From: Malaya genurostris
Taxonomy: Eukaryota; Arthropoda; Insecta; Diptera; Culicidae
NCBI RefSeq assembly: GCF_030247185.1
Contig: NC_080571.1
Location: 107,219,128-107,283,127, forward strand
Reading direction: 5' to 3'
Length of the DNA: 64,000 nucleotides
Program-made: the position numbers and the translations under genes
Shown: positions 24,228-34,663 of the stretch, in pieces
How positions within the stretch are numbered: position 1 is the first letter of the stretch
Layout of the letters: each line of letters begins with the position of its first letter
The notes under the pieces: generated by a model
Databases searched by the model: none
What the model was told of the DNA's origin: nothing
What the model saw: only the letters and a program-made list of their open reading frames with translations

Positions 24228-25071
24228 ATTAAGTAAAAGGTACTAGAATTTAGTCTAGGAGAGGAGGTGCAAGAACATAGCTAATATATGTTAATTCATT
24301 TCCTGAGTTTTTGAAAAATATCCGATGTAAAATGAATTTTCGGTGTGCTTTTTTATCTGCAGCATTGATTTTAGTAGTCGTAAAATTACTACTTTTCGCA
24401 GGGATTTGAAGTTCTCGTCCCGTCAGATAGAGAATAGAAAGTGATTTTGCTATGTTATGATCAGAGCTGCTAAATGTCACGCTGCCAACCAGGCTCTTCC
24501 AATCATTATATATTGTGTGTCTAAGAGCCGATCTAAATTCTCTTGATATTACTCTCACCAGGACGCTCATTGAATGCCGATGCGATTGACATTATCTTCA
24601 TTTCTCCTGTCACTACTTGATTACGATGTGACAATATATTAATCAAGCAGCATAAACATTGAATTAAATTCATTTACACTAATAAACTCCGAAGTCCGAT
24701 GACTTTTTGCAAAGAACAATGAACTTTACCAATTTATGTTTGTGTTAGTACTCTCATGGAATTTTTTTACTTCAACAGGGAATAGGAGAATGACGTCTGT
24801 CTTTGACTGAGTATATTTCTACTTGGTCATAGAACTATCGAGTATCTTATTTGACAGACACTTTGACCGTACCGATTCCAGTTGACGATGATTTTGAGTC
24901 AGTCTGTCAAGGTCATTTGACATGACTGACAATTTGCAACTCTGGTTATGATGCAAAATAGACTGAATTTTCCCCATCTTTGTGCAAAATTTCGACTTTA
25001 TTTTCAAAACAACACTTTTGTGTCAGGAAATGTATGTCAAAGCGTTCACACACAACAAAATTGTGTTAACG
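24228..25071. other. Non-coding sequence with one unassigned frame
   Basis: The minus-strand frame at 24250-24570 (106 codons, beginning MSVLVRVISREFRSALRHTI) is unusually balanced in composition for this AT-rich DNA, but I recognise no domain. It may be part of an unrecognised repeat. Confidence 0.3.
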
Positions 25072-25308
25072 ATGTTAGTTAACGTCCCGGTTTGGTGGTT
25101 CAATGCATAGGACGCTGGTCTTACAAGCCAGTTGTCGTATGTTCGAGCCCCGACCTGGAAGGATTCTTACCGTCAGTAGGATCCATAGTACTAGCCATGC
25201 AATGATTCTGTACGCTACATGAATCGGCTGCGAAGTCTGTTGAAACAGAAAGGCCAAATTCCACAAAAGGTATGTAATGCCAAGACTTTGACTTTGCTAT
25301 GTTAGTTA
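25072..25308 (+). repeat. Complete tRNA-derived SINE with 10-bp target-site duplication
   Basis: The direct repeat ATGTTAGTTA at 25072-25081 and 25299-25308 brackets a 217-bp element. The head is tRNA-like: GGTGGTTCAATGCATAGG (box A-like), CTGGTCTTACAAGCCAG (anticodon arm, TAC loop as in tRNA-Val) and TGTTCGAGCCCCGACC (box B-like). The body contains AGTACTAGCCATGCAATGAT, GGCTGCGAAGTCTGTTGAAA and GAAAGGCCAAATTCCACAAA, and ends in ATGTAATGCCAAGACTTTGA. It is the reference copy for the other SINE fragments in this window. There is no poly-A tail. Confidence 0.9.
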
Positions 25309-26380
25309 TATCTTTAATCTTTATGGACAAATGAAAAGGATGTGACTAATAAAGTATGGCTAGATTTTGCTATGTGCACATTTCTTAATATGTAACGTTG
25401 AGTCTAGTTTGAAACTTTTGAAAAACGAACACCACTTCATTCAACAATTTGCGGTGAAATGTTGAAAAGAAGTAATTTATAGCCCTGCAAATTTTATTCG
25501 ACAACATCGTATAAACATGTACTTAATCTAAACAAGTGCTACAATTTCTTCTCGGACGGTGAACGATGTATCATAAGAGGACGCTAGAACAGCAGAAAAC
25601 AAACACATTCTACAACTTTATCAACGAGTATTGAAATGTGTGGTACAACAACGTTGGAATGGTGCTTCACAGTCTACTCCTCTCAACGAAATCTCGTTCA
25701 AGACAAGCTATTTCATCATCATCATCCCCGTGGAAGCGATCATATTCCCTCGTTCGTTATTTTTAGTTGAGAAACGCACTCTGTCCAAACGATATAATTA
25801 GTTTGAAAAAGAGTTATCATGTTACAAGTGTTGAGTTCAAGATGGGTGATTTGGTGGTTTTTTTTTTAGATAGAATAACGGCTTAAGATTTTTTTTTCAG
25901 AATTTTCGGGTAATTCAATCTATATTAACGTTTGTGGAATAGTTTTATTTTCTTGGAATTTTTCGCTTGGTTCCGACATAACTTATTCAATTACAATGAT
26001 CGCTTGAGTTTCAATTTTTTTTTGGAAGCTGTGCACAAACAACTTAATATTTTGAAACTGTGTGAAAATTGTGTGCATGTAATTAACTAACATGGAATAT
26101 GTAAAATTTAGTTGTTAATGAAAATATATCATACTCATCATACTTGACAACATAATCAGCGGTTATGTGTGGGTAAATTAGCATACAAAATTTATTTTCG
26201 ACGATCTCGCGGAATTATATATTGCAGAGAGTCACCAATAATAAGTACAGGGATGAAACGAGCTCGAAAAATTTGAATAAAGTCACGCTGGACCACCCAG
26301 TCCTGTACATTTCTGAGCGCTCCTATAGCCAAACCGAACGGGTTTCTGTACATTTTTTTGTATTTCTCTTTGCCTCGATC
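25309..26380. other. AT-rich non-coding sequence, nothing recognised
   Basis: No supported feature was found. Confidence 0.4.
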
Positions 26381-26388
26381 ATTCGAGC

Positions 26389-27110
26389 TTATTCCACATT
26401 TATGATATTTATAATTTTGACACCATGTAAGTGCCGCCGCCACCACCACCACCGACGCCGCGTTTTCCCTCTGTATTTATAGAAGTATGTACACAGCCAG
26501 ACAGTGATCGCTAGACCGGCAGCCAAGCGATGTATAGTTTTACTTGCGCTACCCGAGTTGAAGTTGTTGCCGGTGTCAGTGATACCTATTATTATAATTG
26601 ATAGTCGTTCACGATCTCGCGGTGGTGGTGTTTTTTTTCGAACGTGTTTGTTTGTTGTTGTTGTTTGCTGCTGTTGATTAATACTGTAGTGGTGGTAGCA
26701 ATAGTTTGTAGTTGTTGCTGCAATTTTGGTTGACAACGGCATAATCTCGCTCTGTGCCGGTTTCGTTTCACCTATTGCTGCTGCTGCTGCTGATGCTGTT
26801 TCCATGTACGAACAGTTTAGAGAGTTCGAAATAACTTGTTTCGGAGTTGTTCTGCGGACCGTGAGCCCCGCACTGCCGACAATGTCCAACAAGTGGCGTG
26901 GTTCGGAACGACCAGTCTTTTTCTCTCTCTTGCTACAACCTGCCCGCACACCCCAAGGCAGCAGTAGATCGCACATTCAAGAAGAAGTGCTTGACTTGTG
27001 TTGGTGCAACGAGAGATTGATGTACAATATTTGGTACATTTGGCGCGTGAAGCTGCGGATGATGGTTGTATCAGTTTCAGTTATTTTTTGCTCACCATAC
27101 TAGTGATTAC
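26389..27110. other. Triplet-rich low-complexity segment, possible untranslated exon or regulatory DNA
   Basis: This contains short runs of CCACCACCACC (26437-26450), GTTGTTGTTG (26653-26664) and GCTGCTGCTGCTGCTGATGC (26777-26796). Composition is GC-richer than its neighbours. Minus-strand frame 26389-26976 and plus-strand frame 26726-27103 overlap, and their predicted products are mostly homopolymer-like (QQQQ, TTTT, WWWWW). I therefore do not call a protein. In insects, such CAG/CAA-rich stretches are common in long 5' untranslated exons and enhancers. Confidence 0.3.
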
Positions 27111-28410
27111 CTTCGGTTTTGCGCGAAACTGGGCAATGCTTTACGATGATCGACAACGTTCGCCTTTGGAAATTTAACGTTGAAGAATTTATTTGCATGA
27201 GGAAAAAATTACACTGATCACGTTTGATGCAAAACAAAAATATTTAAATGACCCCACCCCCTCGAAATCCCAAATTAAAATGAGCCAAAATAAAACAGAT
27301 AATCGCATAAGTTGAGCAGCACTTAAAAACCTCTCACGAAACCGAGCACAGTATTTGCATAAACTCGAGCCAAAAGGCCTGGACGGGAAAGGGTTACCCA
27401 CGACCTGTACGTTCCGATGGCATTATCCGCCATGCAGTACTACGGCCCGTTTGATGGTTGATGCGGTGCTTGGCTGTTTGCTTGTCGATACGCTTCCACA
27501 GGGTTGGTGTGATGATGATGGTGTTTACGAATGGTAAATTTCAGGTTTCGGAAACGGACGAATGGATTTAATGAGATCTAATTGATTTAGCTGCAAAGAT
27601 TGCAGTATAAATAGGGAGACTATAAACGAAGTGTTTGTACAGTTTTTCGACGTTTTTACGGTGTTGAAAATCAAGAACAACCAATCATCGGATTGGCTGT
27701 ATATCGAGAAATGCCAAATTGTGCAGTAAATTGTGTGGAGGGTTTGCGATTTGTATGCAGAACGATATTTGCTTATCAAACTGTTAACAGTCACCAAATA
27801 TTGATGGATGTTCCTGAATTCCGGCATGATGATACGGATTCCCCACTCTGATGTTATGAGCTTGTAAAATATGCATTTCCAACTGATTTCAGAATTGCAT
27901 TGCAATCTAAGGCTTAAGTGTCGATCAATTTCGCTGGCCGTGAAAAAATATACAATGTAAATTTGTTAGGATTTTTCCAGGTTATAGCACAAAAGTGATG
28001 CAGTTAATGATAGAATCGGATAAAGTAAGTTTCTATTTCTATGATTGTATTATGCTATCATAAAATAAATACAATTGGCGTGAGACCTTCGAATGAATTA
28101 AAAGTGTGAATTTAATTACTGATCGTTTGTTATGATTATCGGTAATATCAAGAAAGAGTGTACTGTTTGAAATCCGCACACACAAAACTCGTTTTCATAA
28201 CTCGAATTTTTATTCGATTAACACCAAATTTTCGATTTATTTCGCCTCTTTTCCGAATGCGCGAACCTTGGCAAAAGGTATACCTCAGAATCGACAGTGT
28301 CTTGCATATTAACCCATGCTTTCTTCATTTCTTCTATACACTTCACTACTTTAGGTAGTTTTAAAAGGTGCTCTTCCATAACGACCCAGTATTTTTCTGT
28401 TGAGCGCAGT
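27111..28410. other. AT-rich non-coding sequence, nothing recognised
   Basis: No supported feature was found. Frame 27525-27905 (minus) is unassignable. Confidence 0.4.
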
Positions 28411-28535
28411 TTCACAGCGTTTGGAGGAACTCAGATCTTTCAAACCTAAACTTCATTCGTCTTATACCACTCCAGAACGTCCTTCGTGTAGTGACATGAT
28501 ACCAAATCCATTCAAATATCGTCGTGAGCTTACAG
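28411..28535 (+). CDS. Candidate internal coding exon, unassigned
   Basis: This open frame reads RLEELRSFKPKLHSSY then TTPERPSCSDMIPNPFKYRR and ELTG, and is followed exactly by ACAG|GTGAGC, a strong splice-donor match after G28535. Upstream, TATTTTTCTGTTGAGCGCAG (ending 28409) and TTTCACAG (ending 28417) are plausible acceptors. The peptide is Pro/Ser/Arg-rich, has no stop and is more protein-like than other frames nearby. I recognise no family. If real, the exon would end in phase 1 and imply a plus-strand host gene whose introns span much of the window. A chance match or a transposon remnant remains quite possible. Confidence 0.28.
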
Positions 28536-28624
28536 GTGAGCGAGAAACCGAAATACACTTGTTCGTTCGTTTTTTTCAATTGTCGTATGTGATGTACTTT
28601 TCGTGGTGAATAAATGCTATACAC

Positions 28625-29070
28625 TGTCTCTTTTACGCGGGGGATACGTACCGCGTTTCGGCTTTGAGACAGAGAATTTGAGACCGCGTAACTCCGGAAA
28701 TCCGCGTAGAAAAAAAACCGCAAAATCGAAAAAAAATTGATGTCAAATGTCTTAGAAATGCATGAAACGTCCAGATCTGGTGTAATCTCAAAAAAATTTT
28801 TTTTTGAAAAAATCGACTGGAACTTTTGAGATTTCCGAAATTGACATTTTTTTTTGATAACAAATATCTTAGAAATGCATGAAAAGTCGAGATCTGGTAT
28901 AAACCAAAAACATTTTTTTAATCGAAAATTTTCCAAGTGTCAGAGAGTGGTTTAAAAAAATTTCGGGATAACACCAGATCTCGGCGTTTCATGCATAACT
29001 TCGGAAATCCGCGTTATTTTGGTAATGCCTAGCTTCGAAATCCGCATTAAAAAACCGCGTAAAAAAGACA
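28625..29070. repeat. TTACGCGG repeat with 16-bp terminal inverted repeats
   Basis: The ends TGTCTCTTTTACGCGG (28625-28640) and CCGCGTAAAAAAGACA (29055-29070) are inverted repeats with one mismatch. The interior has repeated words: GGAAATCCGCGT near both ends, and CTTAGAAATGCATGAAA twice (about 28750 and 28870) followed by GATCTGGT. A second, opposite-orientation copy begins near 63796 and leaves the window. No coding content. It looks like a MITE or another non-autonomous DNA element. Confidence 0.75.
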
Positions 29071-29194
29071 TCAATGTAATCGAAATTCAGTGTATGCTGA
29101 AGGCATAAGCGTTCAGTGACAATGAATCTTTTAAGTTTCACTTCTACTTGTTTTGAACATTTGGAACTCAGATCCCAGATCGACACAATACTGA

Positions 29195-30012
29195 TCTAAA
29201 AACAGCTTTTGAATCGATCAACCACGAAATTCCCATAGTCAAGCTATCCAAGTATTAGGGCATTTGAACGATTTACCAATTGGATGCAATCTAACTTGAC
29301 GGATAGGACTCTTCGTGTTAAGCTCGACTGGATAACGTCTTCGAATTTCACGAACTCATCTAGTTTGCCACAAGGTAGCAACCTAAGCCCATTGTTTTTT
29401 ATTCTGTATTTTAACGATGCGATGTTACTGCTTGAGCCTGGTTGTAAGATCGCATTCGCCGATGATTTGAAACTATACTTTATCGTTTGTACCACCGAAG
29501 ATTGCATTCGTATTTAGTCTAGTTTGGATCTCTTCGTCAATTGGTGTGATCGGAATAATCTAACTTCGCTTCGGCCCCATCAATTGATGCGTAATTGAAG
29601 GATTGAAAACGTACAATGCAAATTCATCTGGTTGGCACTTCGTAATCGTGGCGAGATCCCTTAAATCTCCTTCCGATCAATGCAGATTAATAAGTATGAA
29701 TACGTTAGAAAGGCGTCGGCGTATGCATCAAGCCAGTTTTGTGGCTAAGTTATTGAATGGTGAAATTGATAGCTCTGAGCTAATCTGCTTGTGAAATTTT
29801 CAAGTTCCTCCGAGAGTTCTTTGCAGTAGTACTTTACTTGAGCCACGTTTTCATCGCACTACTTTCAGATGTCGCAATCGTCGAAGAGTTTCGCAAGTTT
29901 GAAGATCCATCTTCCAGGTTTATCTCACGGTTCAAGTTACGTATTTAGTTAACAATTTTTAGTGAATAGTTTTAAGTTATATTTCATGTGGACTAAATAA
30001 AAAAATAAATCT
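29195..30012 (+). pseudogene. Jockey-type non-LTR retrotransposon reverse transcriptase relic
   Basis: It begins with DLKTAFESINHEI (RT domain 3-like, 29195 on), continues with LTDRTLRVKL, LPQGSNLSPLFFILYFNDA and the catalytic box FADDLKLY (about 29455-29466), and then LDLFVNWCDRNNL. Sequence then jumps to a C-terminal part: CRLISMNTLERRRRMHQASF, VAKLLNGEIDSSELI and a PPRVLCSSTLLEPRFHRTTF-like tail, stopping near 29945. The element is 5'-truncated and internally deleted, with several stops and frame changes. The endonuclease and ORF1 are absent. An A-rich 3' end (TAAATAAAAAAATAAA) precedes a family A repeat. Confidence 0.8.
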
Positions 30013-30014
30013 AA

Positions 30015-31845
30015 TTGTGTAATGATGCCTTTCTCATATTACTTATATTTTCAGAAAGATTACTAGAAGATTCTGTCAATATTTTTTCTTCAAACTAGAA
30101 CAAAATCAAAACCGTTCTTTGGGTATAAACTATCATAATCTTTTTAATTTCTAATCAGTTATGTCTAGTAAATATAGATTTAAATGTGACAACCTTGCAC
30201 GCTTCACAAAGTTGAACAAAGCACGTCGTGTGCTAGGCGGTGGCGTTTTCTTTTTCCGTACCAGCACGTACCGATGCGTACCAATATTGCATCATTTTGT
30301 ATGGCAGTTTGAAAGTTTTGATACTTATTGCCCTATAATTTAGGAACCGGAAATCGGATCTGGATGAAATTGCACTGTATCTTTCAAGGCACTGAGTGCT
30401 TCAATTTGAATCATGATTTGTGAAAATCAGTTTAACCGTTGTTGAAAAATCGAAGTGAGTTCCGTTTTTAAAGCTTTTCTTCACTACTACCGGTGCGTTC
30501 GGGAGCGGAAACTGGGGACTAGTAGTAGATTTATATATCCACTGACTAACAAGGTCTGCCAAATTGATGAATTTACCAGTAAAATTTAAAAAAATTCGCT
30601 CCTCGTTTCGCCATCACTTTTGAAAAAAGTCCTATCGCACTGTAATATCGAAACCGAAAGTCGGATCTGGAACTTTTCGGGAAATTTTAAGGCTTTTCAT
30701 TTGCATCTTAGTTTGTGAAAATCGGTTAGGGAATTTCCGAGAAAATTGAGTGCGCTTTTTCTCATAGATTTGCACATATTGCCTTGTCAACTCGGCGAAA
30801 GACCGCTATATGATTAAAACCGGGTATAAATAAATGATAAATTAATAATAATAATAATTGCCTTGTAATTTCGGAACCGGAAGTCGAATAAATACCATAC
30901 TCAATAGCAACTTATGAGACGAAAAGACCTTTTATTTAAATCTAAGTTTGTGAAAATCGATCACACCATCTCTAAGAAAAGTGACATTTCTCTCATTTTT
31001 TTGTTCTTATCACCAAGGATGGCTTTTATGGTATCAAAGAACGCTCACTAGCAACTCTTCATACGATTCAATCAGTGCTATCAAAGAGAGAACGGGTTCG
31101 CTGCTGTGGGGATTCTCTCTGAAGCAACAAACGGTCGCTTATTCTCGTTTCGCGATCCGATTCTGTATATGCAGTGGATAATTGCGATAGAATCATTTTA
31201 CTATTGCCGCTTATTCTAACTATGTGCATATAACCTTTGTATAAGTTGTGTCTATGAAAATGTATGTGAATGCTCCACATAATGGTTTTGAAATATTGCA
31301 ACCTAGTATGGGAATCATCAAGTCGAATCATCGATTCGATTTTCTGCGATAATTGTCAACTTGCGATTCTCTCTTGGTAAATTTCACACAGCACTGATCA
31401 TTATCAGACTGTAATTTTTTTAAGGGTGAAATACTCAGAGTATGAAGTGGAGTGAAGAAATGTAGAAAAATTCTTTCGCGGATCATGCATTGAGAGTTCT
31501 TGTAGCATCTACTACCGGATTGAAAATGTTGTATACAATATAGATAAATATCGAGCAGCTTCTGTCGAATTTTCGGCAATCACCAACACTGCTTATCACC
31601 CTGTAATACCGGAATCGGAAGTCGGATCGGAATAGAATCCGATAGCGATCTATGGGACCATAAGACCTTTTTATTTAAATCTGAGTTAGTGAAAATCGGT
31701 TCAGCCATATCTGAGAAAGCCATTATTTGTTACATACACCAAGACATACTTACATACACACACATTTGCTAAGTTTGTCGAGCCTCAGTTCCAAAGTCGG
31801 TTTTCACAGTGATTGTATAGCCCTTCTATATGAGAATAGCGGAAA
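30015..31845 (+). repeat. Family A dispersed repeat, copy 1 (carries a hAT-like MITE insertion)
   Basis: The left end has TAATGATGCCTTTCTCATAT (inverted-repeat core GCCTTTCTCATAT at 30027-30039). The right end has CTTCTATATGAGAATAGC (about 31824-31840), a decayed inverted counterpart. Between are several monomers of the type CCCTGTAATNCCGGAANCGG ... GTGAAAATCGGTT ... AAAGTGA, then CACACACATTTGC, a TTTGTCGAGC variant and AAAGTCGGTTTTCACAGTGA. The copy is interrupted by the 578-bp element at 31014-31591. No coding potential. Confidence 0.8.
31006..31599. mobile_element. hAT-like MITE, copy 1, with 8-bp target-site duplication
   Basis: CTTATCAC occurs at 31006-31013 and 31592-31599 as a target-site duplication around a 578-bp element (31014-31591). 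The element begins CAAGGATGG and ends CCAACACTG, giving short TIRs CAAGGATGG / CAGTGTTGG, consistent with the hAT terminal rule CARNG and 8-bp duplications. Its closest relative is at 46526-47213. No transposase frame. It has a deletion of about 110 bp relative to the other copy, near 31095. Confidence 0.85.
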
Positions 31846-31857
31846 TGAATAAATAAA

Positions 31858-32041
31858 ATTCGTGCTACTTAAGCAATGTCCTGGCATTACATTCCTTTTG
31901 TGGAATTTGGCCTTTCTGTTTCAACAGACTTCGCAGCCGATTCTTAGTGTACACAATCATTGCATGGCTAGTACTATGGATCCTACTGACACTAAGAATC
32001 CTTCCAGGTCGGGCCTCGAACATACGACATTCGTGCTACTT
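31858..32041 (-). repeat. SINE, 5'-truncated, with 13-bp target-site duplication
   Basis: ATTCGTGCTACTT is repeated exactly at 31858-31870 and 32029-32041. Between them lies a minus-strand SINE that starts within the tRNA-like head (TGTCGTATGTTCGAGG) and retains the body to the ATGTAATGCCAGGACATTGC end. The box A part is missing. The right flank is a Tc1-type transposase relic, so the SINE inserted into or beside an older transposon. Confidence 0.9.
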
Positions 32042-32330
32042 GCGACAACGAAAAGTGTACTCTGCTTTCCGAAAGTATAAATCGCTTGCCAAATTAAGAA
32101 CTTCTTGACGAACTTCGACATCTTCTGTGTCCGGAGGTTCTCAGGTACATCACACTTATCCTTGGCCGTCACAAACAGGTTTTCTGGAATTTTGTTAAAG
32201 TCCATCTTCACGTATGTCTCGTCATCCATTTGTGAACGTATTCTGTTTCTAGTCACGTTTTGGGAACTTTTGAATCTTTAACGTATGTAGTCCAGCTCGA
32301 GTTTTCGGAATTCTGCACGAATGTCACTAG
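32042..32330 (-). pseudogene. Tc1-like (ITmD37E-type) transposase fragment
   Basis: The minus-strand frame reads MDDETYVKMDFNKIPENLFV, then KDKCDVPENLRTQKMSKFVK and KFLIWQAIYTFGKQSTLFVV. MDDETY carries the first catalytic Asp of the Tc1/D37E family, and IWQAI is the usual downstream strand. The frame is open from about 32226 to the SINE boundary, while upstream residues (to about 32330) are decayed. The C-terminal half with the other two acidic residues is not seen. Confidence 0.8.
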
Positions 32331-32344
32331 AGATTGGCAGGTAA

Positions 32345-32460
32345 ACGATGTTTGAAACCCGAACGAGACCCATATCCGAACCCGAGAAAAATTTTTTAAT
32401 CCCGAACCCGATTCGTCCCGGTTAAAAATACAAATCTTTCCGGGTCGGGTATCGGAATTA
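32345..32460. repeat. CCCGAACCCG-type dispersed repeat, copy 3 (short)
   Basis: This contains GAAACCCGAACGAGACCC, AATCCCGAACCCGATTCG and TCCGGGTCGGGTATCGG. It is a shortened relative of 5985-6293 and 11018-11207, with neither terminus preserved. Confidence 0.55.
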
Positions 32461-33284
32461 AGCTGCTTTCAATTTGAATGTATGGAATGACTTTCTTAAA
32501 GTGTATACTACTATAGACAAGTTTGGATCCACTTAAACAAATTAGAGAAGGCCCCACCTAAGTGACAGTCAGTTAATCCTCAAACTTTAAATACACATCC
32601 CAAGAGAAATTTTCAAACGAGACTAAGATTGTTAAAATCGGTCCCTCCCACTTCGGATGTTGAAGCGGAGTTCAATCACAACGGGTAATTGTTACTCTTA
32701 AATCTTATCTCAACCAAATACTTCTGAAACTGAACGTAACAATGTAAGAGCCCACCACACAACCGAATCGATTCAAACCGACAAACACTGCAGTTGGTTA
32801 CGATCAGTAAGCGATAACCTCTGAGTTCACCATAACAATAGAATTCCATTAATTGATTAAATTACCGATGAACACGCTATTTGTTGTAATAGGTCAATTG
32901 ATGTTCGCTGAAACTAATTGGATTGCAATTCGACAGGAACGAGTGCGGTAGCATGAATTTTTGCAAAGCCTTTTAATTATAGTGTATTGAGAACCACATT
33001 ATTGTTTATTATGTTCCCTATAATCAACAGATATATTCTGTGGTTCCTAATAAAGTGTATCCTTAACTATGTATAATAAAACAGATTTTAAACACGATTT
33101 TGTTAACTGAAATCGTACGCTGCTCTTCGTTATCGCGCTCGTGGAGTTTTGTTAACCAAACAAACGTTGTATAAAATTAAACGATAATTCATGAAAATTA
33201 TACCTTGGGAAAAATAATTGAAGATCCGTCCTTTTTTATCAGACTGTTTTTCAAGTTTCATATCAGTTTGAATAAATTAAATAA
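32461..33284. other. AT-rich non-coding sequence, nothing recognised
   Basis: There is one short inverted repeat, GAACCACA (about 32990) with TGTGGTTC (about 33040), and no coding signal. Confidence 0.4.
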
Positions 33285-33563
33285 ATTACGACGATCCCGT
33301 TTGAAGAATTTCGAGAAGGTGTGCCTTATGCAAATCTAACGGCTACTAATTGTATAGATGCCCATCGTTCGGACACAACAGCCAAGATTGACAAACCGTT
33401 CGCTCCACTTCGTGCCAGTTTAGAACGTGAGCTAGTTGGTGATCTGTTGAAAGTGCATGCTGCAGCATCCATTAGAGAGGAAGTCTTGCGCAGTGTTCGT
33501 TCACGTAATACGCGTCGCGCTTCTCGAGTTATTCGAATACACAAACGAGCCATTAAACATTAA
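33285..33563 (+). CDS. Unassigned open frame, Arg-rich C-terminus
   Basis: The frame is open from 33285 to a TAA at 33561-33563, without a good ATG. It reads ITTIPFEEFREGVPYANLTA ... ERELVGDLLKVHAAASIREE ... and ends RRASRVIRIHKRAIKH. Composition is GC-richer and more protein-like than its surroundings. It is followed by AATAAA at 33741-33746, a possible polyadenylation signal. It could be a terminal exon, the end of a decayed retroelement or chance. I recognise no domain. Confidence 0.25.
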   Translation: MTTIPFEEFREGVPYANLTATNCIDAHRSDTTAKIDKPFAPLRASLERELVGDLLKVHAAASIREEVLRSVRSRNTRRASRVIRIHKRAIKH

Positions 33564-34663
33564 GCACGGTCGGTCGCGGTTAGTCCTAGAAGACATTGGC
33601 ATGGGTCAACGACACCAATGCGCTCCGCCGAGAACCGCTTCGCAGTCGTGCTAGCTAGCGAGCTAGCGCAGTACAGCACTCATAACTCGTCCAGTTATGT
33701 GTGTAGCGGCCGGCTGACCGGCTACTGTGTATATGTCCCAATAAAGCAGTCATCGATTGGCGGGCTGCAGAGGTCCAAATAGGCAAACAGCTCTAACTGG
33801 GCACCGTAAAAAGTTTAGCTTTTGTTTTGAATTATCATCAAACGGTGTCGTAACACCCCACACCGGGGCTCGAAAAGAGTGTGTCTCTTTGCAAAACTGG
33901 CAGCAATTGGAATGTATTTTTTACTGTGTTATTTTCGATCTCATCGGATAATAGAAACAGCTTGGGTGCGAGATATTCATGAGAATAATTCACTCATTGA
34001 CATAGCGTTTGCTATAATTGCACAGTCATTGATTGGTTATGGATAAATTCAGGCCTATGCACCAGGAAGGAGTGAGAAATCAACATCAGCTTAGGGAAAA
34101 CTTTCTTTGCATAAGAGCTATTGTGATCATGAACGAGAATCAATTCAGACACATGGAATAAAGCAGTATTTTGAAAGATGAATTATGTATCTCTGACATT
34201 GCAGAAATTTAATTAAAAATTTCATACCGGATCAGGTCTACTGGGAAACTTATCAAAATTGATTTCTTCGCTCAACCAAAGAAACCATACAAAGTGCTTT
34301 CACTCGGTTTATGAAATAACGTCGCATTTAGAATAAAAATGTGTTTTTCCTCTCGGCAGAATCTCTGTAGAACGGTTATGAGTAATAATTTTCATAACGC
34401 AACGATATTTTAATAGTACGGATTATTTTAAATAGCAAGATGTCTATGAGGAGTTAGGGCCATTACGTTGAATCATACATTAATTTTAAAATTTGCTACT
34501 GTGTATAAACCCAGTTAAATATTTGCCATCCAACTTTAGCTAAGAAATGCTATCTAGAAAATTTGGGACTGAGAAAGCCGTCAATATTTATATGAACTAC
34601 TGATTTTTTTTCAAAAGCGAATCTCACTGAAACTGATCGCACATGACAAAAACCTATTTTAAT
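33564..34663. other. Non-coding sequence; GC-richer start, AT-rich remainder
   Basis: 33564-33890 is GC-richer with short palindromes (GCTAGCTAGCGAGCTAGC at 33649-33666, GCCGGCTGACCGGC at 33709-33722). From 33891 on, nothing is recognised. Confidence 0.35.

Noticed and set aside
25083..25160. Possible functional tRNA-Val gene
   Set aside because: The anticodon arm and box B are convincing, but no acceptor stem closes, the segment continues into a SINE body, and it is flanked by a target-site duplication.
26389..26976. 195-codon minus-strand frame
   Set aside because: Largely triplet-repeat translation (QQQQ, TTTT, WWWWW), with no conserved domain and an equally long frame overlapping on the other strand.
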